A DNA stretch of 64,000 nt. Source: Bacillus pseudomycoides DSM 12442. Lineage in GTDB: Bacteria; Bacillota; Bacilli; Bacillales; Bacillaceae_G. How positions within the stretch are numbered: position 1 is the stretch's first letter; the number at the start of each line of letters is the position of its first letter. The notes beneath the pieces are model-generated. The model had not been told where the DNA came from, did no database searches, and was given only the letters and a program-made list of their open reading frames with translations. The DNA is taken from positions 3,614,130 through 3,678,129 of the forward strand of contig NZ_CM000745.1 of the NCBI RefSeq assembly GCF_000161455.1, in the 5' to 3' direction. A program made the position numbers and the translations under genes. Of the stretch, positions 17,189 to 25,966 are shown piece after piece.

Positions 17189-18067
17189 ATGGAAAAAAAG
17201 CAACATAGAAAAGAAAGTATTATTCACCTATTGTATCGTTTAGTTATGATTGTCTTTGGTGCAACGTGTGCGGCAGTAGCTATTGAACTGTTTTTAATGC
17301 CAAATAAAATTATTGACGGTGGTATTATCGGTATTTCCCTCATACTAGATTATCTTACTCCAAACATTTGGTGGTTAAGTTTCTCTACTTTAGTTGTCAT
17401 CCTCAATTTACCGTTTATGTATTCTGGGTATAAACAAATCGGGAAAACTTTTATGTTATCTTCTGCTTTTGCAATCGTCGCTTTAGCATTTATTGAGTCA
17501 ACATTACATTCTTTCAAGCCTTTTACGACGGAACCGATTTTGGCAACCGTTTTTGGTGGTCTTATTTTAGGGATTGGTGTAGGGATTGTTATTAGGCATG
17601 GTGGTTCATTAGATGGAACGGAAATTATGGGAATTTTATTAACGAAAAAATTACCGTTTTCTGTTGGTGAATTTGTTATGTTTGTGAACTTATTTGTTTT
17701 TGCTTGGGCAGCATTTGTGTTTGGTGTCGAACAGGCGATGTATTCTGTTATGACATACTATATCGCATTTAAAACAATTGATACGGTTATTCAAGGATTG
17801 GATGAGACAAAAGCAGTACTGATTGTATCAGATCAGTATGAAGAAGTATCAAATGCCATCTTACACCGCCTTGGTCGTGGAACAACGAAACTCGTTGCTA
17901 AAGGTGGTTATACAGATAAAGAGAAAGAAGTAATTTATGCAGTTGTTACACGTCTTGAGGTAACAAAATTAAAATCAATTGTTCATGAAATTGATGAAAA
18001 TGCCTTTATTACAATTATGAGTACGCAAGAGACAAATGGTGGTAAATTTAAATCCGCTATTCATTAA
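17189..18067 (+). CDS. yqfU: YitT-family membrane protein YqfU (DUF161/DUF2179)
   Basis: 292 aa. Five to six transmembrane segments (approx. residues 13-210) with the family motif NKIIDGGIIGISLIL and IVIRHGGSLDGTEIMGILL, then a cytoplasmic DUF2179 ferredoxin-like domain (VIYAVVTRLEVTKLKSIVHEIDENAFITI). A family conserved in Bacillales, transport substrate unknown. AAGGAGG before ATG 17189. An odd open tail follows the stop (see findings). Confidence 0.88.
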   Translation: MEKKQHRKESIIHLLYRLVMIVFGATCAAVAIELFLMPNKIIDGGIIGISLILDYLTPNIWWLSFSTLVVILNLPFMYSGYKQIGKTFMLSSAFAIVALAFIESTLHSFKPFTTEPILATVFGGLILGIGVGIVIRHGGSLDGTEIMGILLTKKLPFSVGEFVMFVNLFVFAWAAFVFGVEQAMYSVMTYYIAFKTIDTVIQGLDETKAVLIVSDQYEEVSNAILHRLGRGTTKLVAKGGYTDKEKEVIYAVVTRLEVTKLKSIVHEIDENAFITIMSTQETNGGKFKSAIH

Positions 18068-18164
18068 AAGTACATGTTCAAAAAAAGAAGATAAAGAAGG
18101 CCAATCAGTTCCAAAGTATGAGGAAATGTAAAAGCAATCTTTGCCGTAATTTTTGAATATCCTT

Positions 18165-18194
18165 AAAAAGCAGAGAGATTTTCTCTGCTTTTTT
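18165..18194 (+). terminator. Rho-independent terminator after yqfU
   Basis: AAAAAGCAGAGAGA / TTCTCTGCTTTTTT hairpin. Confidence 0.85.
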
Positions 18195-18246
18195 GTTATA
18201 ATAATAAGGTTGTCCGAAATAAAGAATATATTTTTGGGCAGATTGG

Positions 18247-18309
18247 TTTACAACTATAATAAGTTATACTATAATTCAAATAGAGGTAAATCGGAATCAT
18301 TCTGAATTA
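18247..18309 (+). promoter_or_regulatory. SigA promoter and Zur box of znuCB-zur
   Basis: -35 TTTACA (18247-18252), 17-base spacer, -10 TATAAT (18270-18275). A 23-base imperfect palindrome at 18287-18309 begins TAAATCGGAATCATTC and ends TGAATTA, matching the Bacillus Zur-box consensus (TAAATCGTAATnATTACGATTTA) at most positions. It sits just downstream of the transcription start, a repressing position, and the operon it precedes encodes Zur itself. Confidence 0.82.
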
Positions 18310-18325
18310 AAATAGGTGAGATGCT

Positions 18326-19096
18326 ATGAAGAATATGTTGGAAATAGAAGGACTGGCATTTCGGTATGAAGATCGAAATGTGTTAGAAGATATTAATTTG
18401 CAAGTTCCTAAGGGAGCTTTTTTAGGTTTGGTTGGACCGAATGGATCTGGTAAATCGACCCTATTAAAGTGTATATTAGGTGTTTTGAAGCCGAAGAAAG
18501 GGAGTATTCGGTTATTTGGTATTGATAGCAAGAAGTTTAAAGAGTGGAATAAAATTGGCTATGTTTCACAAAAGGCTAACAGCTTTAACTCTGGTTTTCC
18601 AGCAACTGTCTTTGAAGTTGTTTCAATGGGGCTTGTTTCAAAAAAAGGCCTATTTCGTTTCTTGAAGAAAGAAGATAAAGAAAAGGTTACAAAGGCAATC
18701 GCAGATGTAGGAATGAGTGAATTTCAAAATCGTAACATCGGAGAGCTTTCCGGTGGACAACAGCAACGTGTGTTTATTGCACGCGCGCTTGTAAGTAATC
18801 CAGAATTACTAATTTTGGACGAGCCTACAGTGGGGATTGATGTAAAGAGTGTAGAGAGCTTTTATGAGATACTAGAAGATTTAAATAAAAAACTAGGTAT
18901 CACATTGATTCTGGTTACACACGATATGGGAGCTGTAACAGAGAAGGTGACACATGTTGCATGTTTAAATCAGCATTTGCATTTCCATGGAAATGTTGAG
19001 AAATTCCGAGAGTTAGAAGATGCAGAAATGTCGATTTTATATGGACATCATGTTCATCGTTTAGAACATGATCATGAGCATCACGGGAGGATATAA
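18326..19096 (+). CDS. znuC: Zinc ABC transporter ATP-binding protein
   Basis: 256 aa. Walker A GPNGSGKST, signature LSGGQQQR, Walker B LLILDEP, H-loop VTHD. C-terminal His-rich tail (HHVHRLEHDHEHHG) suits a zinc or manganese transporter. Directly behind a Zur box and ahead of znuB (1-base overlap) and zur. The substrate-binding lipoprotein is not encoded here and must be elsewhere. Confidence 0.92.
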   Translation: MKNMLEIEGLAFRYEDRNVLEDINLQVPKGAFLGLVGPNGSGKSTLLKCILGVLKPKKGSIRLFGIDSKKFKEWNKIGYVSQKANSFNSGFPATVFEVVSMGLVSKKGLFRFLKKEDKEKVTKAIADVGMSEFQNRNIGELSGGQQQRVFIARALVSNPELLILDEPTVGIDVKSVESFYEILEDLNKKLGITLILVTHDMGAVTEKVTHVACLNQHLHFHGNVEKFRELEDAEMSILYGHHVHRLEHDHEHHGRI

Positions 19097-19929
19097 TGAT
19101 ACAGGATTTTTTACAATATGATTTTTTACGCAATTCTTTATACGCTGGTATTTTAATAGGGCTTGTTGCCCCGTTAATCGGTGTATTTGTTGTCATTCGT
19201 CGCATGTCACTGATTGCAGATGCTTTAAGTCATGTGACATTATCAGGGATTGCCGCAAGTTTGTTACTAGAAAAAACGATTTTTACAGGTGGTTTTTTAA
19301 ATCCGTTATATATGGGAATGATTTTTTCGATAGGCGGAGCACTATTAATTGAAAAATTACGTACTGTATATAAACATTACCAAGAATTAGCGATTCCAAT
19401 TATTCTTTCAGCAGGGATGGGACTCGGAGTTGTTTTTATTTCACTTGCGAATGGATTTAATACGGATTTATTTAGTTACTTATTTGGTAGCGTGAGTGCT
19501 GTAACAAGCACGGATTTAATTCTTATTGGTATTGTAGCAATCGTAGTTATTGCAACAATTATTTTATTATATAAAGAGTTATTTTTATTATCATTTGACG
19601 AGGAATATGCTGTATCAACAGGTCTTCGTGCTAAATGGATTCATTTTATTTTTATTATTTTAGTTGCGCTTGTCATTGCAGTATCAATGCGTGTTGTTGG
19701 GGTTCTTCTCGTATCATCCCTAATGACGTTACCAGTTGCCGCAAGTATCCGCATCGCAAAAGGATTTAAACAAACAATTTTCTTTTCCATTTTATTTGGT
19801 GAAATTTCCGTGATAGGTGGGCTGTTTGCTTCTTATCAGCTTGATTTAGCTCCAGGTGGTACAATTGTTATGCTAGCGGTTCTTATTTTAATCGGTGCAA
19901 TCTTATGGAAGAAGAAAAAAACTGCATAA
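19096..19929 (+). CDS. znuB: Zinc ABC transporter permease
   Basis: 277 aa ABC-3 family permease with about eight hydrophobic segments; typical motifs RNSLYAGILIGLVAPLIG, RRMSLIADALSHVTLSGIA and VVGVLLVSSLMTLPVA. Forms the membrane channel with ZnuC. Its start overlaps the znuC stop by one base. Confidence 0.92.
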   Translation: MIQDFLQYDFLRNSLYAGILIGLVAPLIGVFVVIRRMSLIADALSHVTLSGIAASLLLEKTIFTGGFLNPLYMGMIFSIGGALLIEKLRTVYKHYQELAIPIILSAGMGLGVVFISLANGFNTDLFSYLFGSVSAVTSTDLILIGIVAIVVIATIILLYKELFLLSFDEEYAVSTGLRAKWIHFIFIILVALVIAVSMRVVGVLLVSSLMTLPVAASIRIAKGFKQTIFFSILFGEISVIGGLFASYQLDLAPGGTIVMLAVLILIGAILWKKKKTA

Positions 19930-19942
19930 AGTAGGGATAGTT

Positions 19943-20356
19943 ATGAATCTGACTGAAGCTTTACGTCTTATGAAAGAAAAAGGCTATAAACACACTGGAA
20001 AAAGGGAAGAAATGTTACGTTTATTTGCGGTTCATAATCGTTATTTAACCGCAAAAGACGTTTTAGAGCATATGAAGAATGATTACCCAGGACTAAGTTT
20101 TGATACAATCTATCGTAATTTAACGGTATTTGCTGAAATTGGTGTTTTAGAGCAAACAGAATTAAATGGAGAAAAGCATTTTCGTTTTACATGTTCAATT
20201 ATGGAACATCATCATCACTTCATTTGCTTGGATTGTGGTGGTACGAAAGAAATTACTTCCTGTCCAATGGATTTTATGAATAAAGATTTTAAAGGATACG
20301 AAGTAACAGGGCATAAGTTTGAAATATACGGGCGTTGCCCGAAGTGTGCAAAGTAA
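19943..20356 (+). CDS. zur: Fur-family zinc uptake regulator Zur
   Basis: 137 aa from ATG 19943 (MNLTEALRLMKEKGYKHTGKR), with GTAGGGA upstream; the longer frame from 19895 lies inside znuB. Winged helix (YLTAKDVLEHMK; LSFDTIYRNLTVFAEIGVLEQ), metal-binding HHHHFICLDCG and C-terminal CPKC giving the structural CxxC...CxxC zinc site. Same gene as B. subtilis yqfV/zur. Autoregulation is likely through the box at 18287. Confidence 0.92.
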   Translation: MNLTEALRLMKEKGYKHTGKREEMLRLFAVHNRYLTAKDVLEHMKNDYPGLSFDTIYRNLTVFAEIGVLEQTELNGEKHFRFTCSIMEHHHHFICLDCGGTKEITSCPMDFMNKDFKGYEVTGHKFEIYGRCPKCAK

Positions 20357-20391
20357 AAGCTTGTCAGCGTAAAGACTGACAAGCTTTTATT
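20355..20391 (+). terminator. Terminator after zur
   Basis: AAAAGCTTGTCAG / CTGACAAGCTTTT hairpin. Confidence 0.88.
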
Positions 20392-20400
20392 TGTAGTTAT

Positions 20401-20438
20401 AAAACGGCTGCTGGTGACATCCAGGCAGCCGTTTTTAT
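20401..20438 (-). terminator. Terminator of ispG
   Basis: AAAACGGCTGC / GCAGCCGTTTTT stem, oriented for the minus-strand ispG that ends at 20438. Confidence 0.88.
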
Positions 20439-21544
20439 TATTGCTCTTGTTTTTCTTTTTCTTGATTTGCAGCCATTTCAGCAGCAATTACATCAATTTC
20501 TTTTTTGAGTTCTTCTACCATTGTTTCTTCCGGTACTTTGCGAACGACTTTTCCTTTACGGAATAATAAGCCTTCTCCACGTGCACCGGCAATACCGATA
20601 TCAGCTTCACGAGCTTCACCAGGTCCGTTTACAGCACATCCAAGTACAGCAACTTTGATTGGTACTTTCAGCGTAGAGATATATTCTTCTACTTCATTTG
20701 CAATACTGATAAGGTCAATTTCAATACGACCGCAAGTTGGACAAGAAATAAGTGTTGCAGCATTCGATGCAAGACCGAATGATTTTAAAAGTTCACGAGC
20801 AACTTTTACTTCTTCAACAGGATCAGCACTTAATGAAATACGAAGTGTATTTCCGAGACCTTTACTTAAGATTGCTCCAAGACCAGCAGCACTTTTTACC
20901 GTTCCAGCAAATAGTGTTCCAGATTCTGTAATGCCTAAATGTAATGGATAATCAAAGGCACGAGCTGCTTTCTCATAAGCTTCGATTGCTAAGTTAACAT
21001 CAGAGGCTTTCATGGATACGATGATATCGTGGAAATCTAAGTCCTCTAAAATTTTAATATGATGCAGTGCGCTTTCAACCATACCATCTGCAGTAGGATA
21101 GCCGTACTTTTCTAAAATATGGCGCTCTAATGAACCAGCATTTACACCAATACGAATTGGAATACCGCGTTCTTTTGCAGCATTTACAACAGCTTCTACT
21201 TTATGGCGACGCCCAATGTTTCCTGGATTGATACGTACTTTATCAATGCCGCCTTCAATTGCTTTTAAAGCAAGACGATAATCAAAGTGAATATCAGCAA
21301 CAAGTGGGATGTTAATTTGTTTTTTAATATCAGCAATAGCATTTGCTGCGCGTTCGTCTGGAACAGCAACGCGGACAATTTGACAACCCGCTTCTTCTAA
21401 ACGTTTAATTTCAGCAACTGTAGCTTCTACATCATGCGTTTTTGTTGTTGTCATACTTTGTATAATTAATTCATTATTACCGCCAATTGTTAAATTACCG
21501 ACTTTAACAGGACGTGTTTTTGTACGATGAGTCATTTCATTCAC
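20438..21544 (-). CDS. ispG: (E)-4-hydroxy-3-methylbut-2-enyl diphosphate synthase (flavodoxin)
   Basis: 368 aa GcpE/IspG. N-terminal TIM barrel (VADIHFDYRLAL; RINPGNIGR) and C-terminal [4Fe-4S] domain with CPTCGRIEID and CAVNGPGEA plus the conserved Glu. Penultimate MEP-pathway step, upstream of IspH, also in this window. Start at 21544 (MNEMTHRTKTRPVKVGNL); an internal Met four codons in is possible. Confidence 0.95.
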   Translation of the reverse strand: MNEMTHRTKTRPVKVGNLTIGGNNELIIQSMTTTKTHDVEATVAEIKRLEEAGCQIVRVAVPDERAANAIADIKKQINIPLVADIHFDYRLALKAIEGGIDKVRINPGNIGRRHKVEAVVNAAKERGIPIRIGVNAGSLERHILEKYGYPTADGMVESALHHIKILEDLDFHDIIVSMKASDVNLAIEAYEKAARAFDYPLHLGITESGTLFAGTVKSAAGLGAILSKGLGNTLRISLSADPVEEVKVARELLKSFGLASNAATLISCPTCGRIEIDLISIANEVEEYISTLKVPIKVAVLGCAVNGPGEAREADIGIAGARGEGLLFRKGKVVRKVPEETMVEELKKEIDVIAAEMAANQEKEKQEQ

Positions 21545-21700
21545 GAATAGATCGCTCTCCTTATAAAAGAAGTTTCTTATTTTGTTGCCTCATATCAAAT
21601 ATAGTATATGTGATATGGAGCGATAGAAACCTATATGCTCGGTTTCACTTTTACTATTGTATCAGCGCCTTTATGTAATTGACAAGGATTAAGTGATGGT

Positions 21701-22048
21701 TCATTGATATAATGGAAATTTGTAAGATTTTCCAATTTGAATTTTTGTAGAAGATGTATTTTTATTTAATTGTTTAAAATCATCGATTACTTTTTCAATA
21801 GAAGGAACTTTTTTCTTGTTAATCGCTTCTGTAATGGATAAAACAGTATCTCCTGTTTTTACTTCAATCGCTTTATATTGTGCATCCGTTTCTTTTTTGG
21901 ATTTTGTATCAACATTTTCTTTTTTTACAGTTTGGGCAGCTGTTGGTTTTTTGTATGAACTTAACATTGGTAAAGTACCAATTTTTATATCGTAATAAAA
22001 CACGTAACCGAGAACAAGCACAAGTAAGAGTGTACCAAGTCTTTTCAT
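21701..22048 (-). CDS. yqfZ: YqfZ-like LysM-type small protein
   Basis: 115 aa from ATG at 22048, preceded by AAAGGAGTGAGG. One N-terminal hydrophobic helix (residues 3-20) as signal or membrane anchor, a Lys-rich stretch, and a C-terminal LysM-like part (VKTGDTVLSITEAIN; IQIGKSYKFPLY). Probably a wall-associated protein. Same place as B. subtilis yqfZ, next to ispG. Confidence 0.8.
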   Translation of the reverse strand: MKRLGTLLLVLVLGYVFYYDIKIGTLPMLSSYKKPTAAQTVKKENVDTKSKKETDAQYKAIEVKTGDTVLSITEAINKKKVPSIEKVIDDFKQLNKNTSSTKIQIGKSYKFPLYQ

Positions 22049-22085
22049 ATTCCTCACTCCTTTGTTAGGAAATATATGCTTGTCC

Positions 22086-22116
22086 AAAAAAAAAATGCCA
22101 AAATGGCATTTTTTAT
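22086..22116 (-). terminator. Terminator of the DUF1189 gene
   Basis: AATGCCA / TGGCATT stem flanked by long A and T runs; overlaps the end of the minus-strand gene. Confidence 0.85.
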
Positions 22117-22880
22117 AGTTCGTGTTTTTCTTTAGGTTTTGGTATTTCTTTAATGGTTAAGTACAGAACAATTAAAATGATTGCAGTGTACAGAAGGAAT
22201 GACCAGGGTACATTTATTTTTAATAAATCCATAATCATAAAGAAAATTGTTGGAATTGTATAGCTGTAGGCCGTTAATGTCCAAACTTGTTTGTAAGATA
22301 ACTTCCGCTGACCGCCCATTGCAGAACCAATAAAGGCTAAAATTGTTACCCCTAGGAATGAAATGAATAATTGGAACAAATAAATGACTATTCCTACAAC
22401 AAGCATGAGAATAGGATAAATGCTATCAATGGCTGATATGATATCTTTAATATCTTTTTTCTCAAATGTACCATTCCCAAAATCGCTATAAGACTGACTT
22501 TGTGTTTGATTGTTATTAATAGATACAACTTTATCCTTTAAAACGAATACACCTTGTTTATTTGCATATGCAGTCGTATCCGTTGCATTAGGGTCAAATA
22601 CGAAAACAAAGTTCCCATCTTCTTTTATAATGGGTTCTTTAACGTCGGCATGAAGTTCGCCGTTCTCAATTTTAAAATCTGGGAGATCTTTTTCAATTGA
22701 TTGATGTACAGTAGAAACGATATCTTGGGTGAAATTCCCAAATGTGAAGGTTTTTGGGATTGTTGCAATTAAACACAATAACATGATATACAGAATCGTT
22801 TTCCCGATTTTTTGAAAACGAAAAAGTGCCATGTCTTTTGGCGAATATAAACTTTTTACTAGCTGCGTAAATACGGACAT
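22113..22880 (-). CDS. yqgB: DUF1189 membrane protein (YqgB-like)
   Basis: 255 aa. One helix near residues 28-46, a large extracytoplasmic segment (approx. 47-155) and four C-terminal helices (155-250). DUF1189 family, function unknown; position upstream of sodA corresponds to B. subtilis yqgB. No counterpart of B. subtilis yqgC is seen between it and sodA. Confidence 0.8.
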   Translation of the reverse strand: MSVFTQLVKSLYSPKDMALFRFQKIGKTILYIMLLCLIATIPKTFTFGNFTQDIVSTVHQSIEKDLPDFKIENGELHADVKEPIIKEDGNFVFVFDPNATDTTAYANKQGVFVLKDKVVSINNNQTQSQSYSDFGNGTFEKKDIKDIISAIDSIYPILMLVVGIVIYLFQLFISFLGVTILAFIGSAMGGQRKLSYKQVWTLTAYSYTIPTIFFMIMDLLKINVPWSFLLYTAIILIVLYLTIKEIPKPKEKHEL

Positions 22881-23048
22881 ATATTCACTTCCTTTGCTAT
22901 ATGTATGATAGATTGATGCATAAAATCATTGTAACGTACGAATCTAGAGAACTACAAGTTATATCGTGTGAAGTAAGATTGATACCCCAGTAAGTGATAG
23001 CTATAAAGGACTTTTTGCTATATCAATATAAATTGAAACCCTGACATA

Positions 23049-23220
23049 AAACCTTTCTTTTAGGTAGGAGAGGGCAACTGGCTATGCATAGAAGCAGTCA
23101 GATCCTTTTTCCTGCCCCGTCCGATGGTAAAACAAAGAGAGAAAACAAGTGCAGGTCACTTTTTGTTTTGCGTAGTGGGGGATTATTATATATCGAAAAA
23201 ACAAAATGGATTTATATAAT
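23049..23220 (+). repeat. Dispersed repeat, copy B
   Basis: Second copy of the 12198-12366 sequence, sharing GGCTATGCATAGAAG (23080-23094), AAAACAAAGAGA, CCTTTTT..TGCCCC and GTAG downstream. ACTG/CAGT (23077-23080, 23095-23098) can close a hairpin around the conserved core. A frame in the same phase reads on to 23218 without a start codon. It lies in the 650-base gap (22881-23533), whose remaining part has only the leader described for the tRNA. Confidence 0.75.
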
Positions 23221-23369
23221 TATTCGCTTGCAGTAAGGTGTTTTTTTAAGATTTGAAAATAAAAAAGATAGACTTCAGTAAATGTAAAATAGACGAGAGC
23301 TCACCATCATTGAGAAATGAGGAAAGGTTTACTGATGGAAGTTTGACTTTAAGAAAAGTAAAAATACAA

Positions 23370-23399
23370 TTGACACTTTTCTTTTTTATATGGTAAATT
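23370..23399 (+). promoter_or_regulatory. SigA promoter upstream of the tRNA
   Basis: TTGACA (23370-23375), 18-base spacer, TAAATT (23394-23399) preceded by TGG as an extended -10. It would give a leader of about 130 bases before the tRNA, with hairpins TCATACA/TGTATGA (23449-23472) and GGTGG/CCACC (23490-23516). Confidence 0.6.
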
Positions 23400-23533
23400 T
23401 ATCTTACATTTCTTAACCGATATATCTCGCAGTGACTCAACCATGCAATCATACAGTTTTTATCTTGTATGAAAGTTCTGTGGAGACTTGGTGGTGTGAT
23501 TTAAATTTCAGCCACCGATATATACATAATTCT

Positions 23534-23607
23534 GGACCCTTAGCTCAGCTGGTTAGAGCAGACGGCTCATAACCGTCCGGTCGTAGGTTCGAGTCCTACA
23601 GGGTCCA
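23534..23607 (+). tRNA. tRNA with anticodon CAU, most likely tRNA-Ile2
   Basis: 74-base cloverleaf: acceptor GGACCCT/AGGGTCC, D-arm GCTCAGCTGGTTAGAGC, anticodon arm with loop CTCATAA, T-arm GTAGGTTCGAGTCCTAC, discriminator A. The body matches the Bacillus tRNA-Ile2 type, whose C34 is converted to lysidine by TilS, rather than elongator tRNA-Met (different acceptor and T stems). No CCA is encoded; TAT follows the discriminator. Confidence 0.88.
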
Positions 23608-23638
23608 TATCCATTTCAAATGTTCATCATGTAGACGA

Positions 23639-23669
23639 GAAGCTTCCTTGTAGAAGGAAGCTTTTTTTA
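23639..23669 (+). terminator. Terminator after the tRNA
   Basis: AAGCTTCCTT / AAGGAAGCTT stem followed by seven T. Confidence 0.92.
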
Positions 23670-23749
23670 CGAAATATATGAGCATTTTATTTGAAAAGAA
23701 ATGGGAATTTTGCTACGTTAATGATAGCAAGACAATGTGATTTAATTTG

Positions 23750-23805
23750 TTTTCACCCTATGGCAATTAGGGTAAAATGAAGTTGTATGCCAAGTCATTT
23801 TGGCA
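23750..23805 (+). promoter_or_regulatory. sodA promoter with spacer dyad and leader hairpin
   Basis: -35 TTTTCA (23750-23755), 17-base spacer, -10 TAAAAT (23773-23778). The dyad ACCCTA-n7-TAGGGT (23755-23773) fills the spacer. Downstream, TGCCAA/TTGGCA (23788-23805) forms a leader hairpin. The operator role is inference. Confidence 0.55.
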
Positions 23806-23831
23806 ATACATAAACTGGGAGGAATGTAACA

Positions 23832-24443
23832 ATGGCAAAACATGAATTACCAAATTTACCTTATGCGTATGATGCTTTAGAACCTCACTTTGATAAAGAA
23901 ACAATGAACATCCATCATACAAAACACCACAACACTTACGTAACAAATTTAAACGCTGCGCTAGAAGGTCATGCAGAACTAGCTGACAAAAGTGTTGAAG
24001 AATTAGTTGCAAACTTAAATGAAGTACCAGAAGCAATTCGTACTGCAGTACGCAATAACGGTGGCGGACATGCGAATCATACTTTCTTCTGGACAATTCT
24101 ATCTTCAAATGGTGGTGGACAACCAGTAGGTGAACTTGCAGCTGCAATTGAAGCGAAATTCGGTAGCTTTGATGCATTCAAAACAGAATTCGCAAAAGCT
24201 GGTGCAACTCGCTTCGGTTCTGGTTGGGCTTGGTTAGTAGTAAACAATGGTGAGCTAGAAGTAACAAGCACTCCAAACCAAGATTCACCTTTAACAGAAG
24301 GTAAAACTCCAGTTATCGGTTTAGATGTTTGGGAGCATGCTTACTACTTACATTACCAAAACCGTCGTCCTGACTACATCGGTGCATTCTGGAACGTTGT
24401 AGACTGGAACGCAGCTGAAAAACGTTACCAAGAAGCTAAATAA
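23832..24443 (+). CDS. sodA: Superoxide dismutase [Mn]
   Basis: 203 aa. Metal ligands in IHHTKHHNTYV, NHTFFWT and DVWEHAYYLHY; GGHANHTFFW and GSGWAWLVV are typical of MnSOD SodA. Cytoplasmic, dismutes superoxide. GGGAGGAATG precedes ATG 23832. Monocistronic: own promoter, two hairpins after the stop. Confidence 0.96.
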   Translation: MAKHELPNLPYAYDALEPHFDKETMNIHHTKHHNTYVTNLNAALEGHAELADKSVEELVANLNEVPEAIRTAVRNNGGGHANHTFFWTILSSNGGGQPVGELAAAIEAKFGSFDAFKTEFAKAGATRFGSGWAWLVVNNGELEVTSTPNQDSPLTEGKTPVIGLDVWEHAYYLHYQNRRPDYIGAFWNVVDWNAAEKRYQEAK

Positions 24444-24512
24444 TATCGCTTGTTCCGTTTTAGGTAAGGCGATATTGAAGAAGCTAGGGGAATATTCTCC
24501 TAGCTTTTTTGT
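24442..24512 (+). terminator. Tandem terminator hairpins after sodA
   Basis: AATATCGC/GCGATATT (24442-24476), then AAGCTAGGGGA / TCTCCTAGCTT with T run (24481-24512). Confidence 0.85.
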
Positions 24513-24579
24513 ATGCTTTCTTTTACATAATTGTGCTCGTCTTTGGAAGACTAGAACATGAAGTAAAGGAGAGTTATGT

Positions 24580-25857
24580 ATGAAGTGGAAACATGTAATT
24601 GGCGATGTCGAGGTGAATCGTGATTTAATATTGTTACTTGTTATGGGGGGATTATACACGCTCGCAATTTCTTTATCCAACACGTTTGTTAACATTTATT
24701 TATGGAAACAAACACAAAACTATGTGAACCTTGGTTTGTATAATTTAGCAAGCGTTGTATTGCAGCCACTAACATTTCTTTTTGCAGGAAAATTGGCAAA
24801 ACGGATAGATCGTGCTATTTTACTGCGAATCGGTGTGGGAACATTAGCTGCTTTTTTTATTGTTGTTTTACTCGCAGGAACGCATGCTTCACATTACATT
24901 TTATTACTTGGCGGTCTTCTTGGAATTGGATACGGTTTTTATTGGCTTGCATTTAATCTGTTGACATTTGAGATTACGGAACCGGAAACACGTGATTTTT
25001 TTAACGGTTTTCTTGGTCTTTTAACATCCTTTTCTGGAATGATTGGGCCAATAACAGCAGGATATACGATTTCACGTATGGAGAAATGGAGCGGTTATAC
25101 AGTTATCTTTTTTCTTTCATTAACTTTATTTGCAATTGCTGTTGTCATAAGCTTCTTTTTATCGAAAAGAGAATGTGAGGGGCGCTATGAAATTGTTCAA
25201 GTTTTGAAAGAACGTAAGGTTGATAAAAACTGGGGAAGGATTACACGCGCACACTTTTTTCAAGGATTAAGGGAAGGGACGTTTATTTTTGTTATTTCTG
25301 TATATGTCTATTTGGCATCAGGGAGCGAATTTGCATTAGGAAAGTATAGTTTAGTCAATTCCGCTGTTTCATTTGTATGCTATTACTTGGTTGCGCGTAT
25401 GTTAAAAAAGGAGTGGAGAAAAAAGGCGATTTTACTTGGTGGAATTATTTTGTATGTCGTTGTATTTTTAGTTATTTTTCATGTTACATATGTAAAATTA
25501 CTCATTTATGCAGCATGTATTGCAATAGCTTATCCGATTTTACTTGTTCCGTACGGATCGATGACATACGATGTAATCGGAAGAGCAAAGCAGGCGAAAG
25601 AATGGCGGGTCGAGTATATTGTTGTTCGAGAATTATGGTTAAACAGCGGAAGAATCTGTTCGATTTTAAGTTTTTTATGTGCAGTATCATTTTTCCAGCC
25701 AGAAAAAAGCTTACCTGTTCTATTATGTATTCTTGGAGCTGGACATTTACTTATTTATTTTGCTGTTAGAAATGTCAAATACGGGGAAGGGAATCCAAAT
25801 AAACCAAGGATTCCAGCACCTGAAACAACACAAAATCATACTGAACGAGAAGGTTAA
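24580..25857 (+). CDS. yqgE: MFS transporter YqgE
   Basis: 425 aa with about 12 hydrophobic segments and the loop-2/3 type LAKRIDRAILLRIGVG. Major facilitator family; substrate unknown. Position between sodA and pbpA matches B. subtilis yqgE. Short polar C-terminal tail. AAAGGAGAG before ATG 24580. Confidence 0.85.
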   Translation: MKWKHVIGDVEVNRDLILLLVMGGLYTLAISLSNTFVNIYLWKQTQNYVNLGLYNLASVVLQPLTFLFAGKLAKRIDRAILLRIGVGTLAAFFIVVLLAGTHASHYILLLGGLLGIGYGFYWLAFNLLTFEITEPETRDFFNGFLGLLTSFSGMIGPITAGYTISRMEKWSGYTVIFFLSLTLFAIAVVISFFLSKRECEGRYEIVQVLKERKVDKNWGRITRAHFFQGLREGTFIFVISVYVYLASGSEFALGKYSLVNSAVSFVCYYLVARMLKKEWRKKAILLGGIILYVVVFLVIFHVTYVKLLIYAACIAIAYPILLVPYGSMTYDVIGRAKQAKEWRVEYIVVRELWLNSGRICSILSFLCAVSFFQPEKSLPVLLCILGAGHLLIYFAVRNVKYGEGNPNKPRIPAPETTQNHTEREG

Positions 25858-25907
25858 CTTCTTCTGGATTTTATGCTAGAATAAAAAGACATGTAAAACA
25901 GCAGTGA

Positions 25908-25933
25908 GGACACCTATAATAAGGTGTCCCTTT
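25908..25933 (+). terminator. Terminator-like hairpin after yqgE
   Basis: GGACACC / GGTGTCC stem with an AT-rich loop, followed by CTTTCC; weak U tract. Confidence 0.6.
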
Positions 25934-25966
25934 CCTATTACATAGCTGTTGGTAGAGGGGGTTCGT

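Noticed and set aside
18326..20356. Complete zinc uptake operon including the binding protein
   Set aside because: No substrate-binding lipoprotein gene is present beside znuCB.
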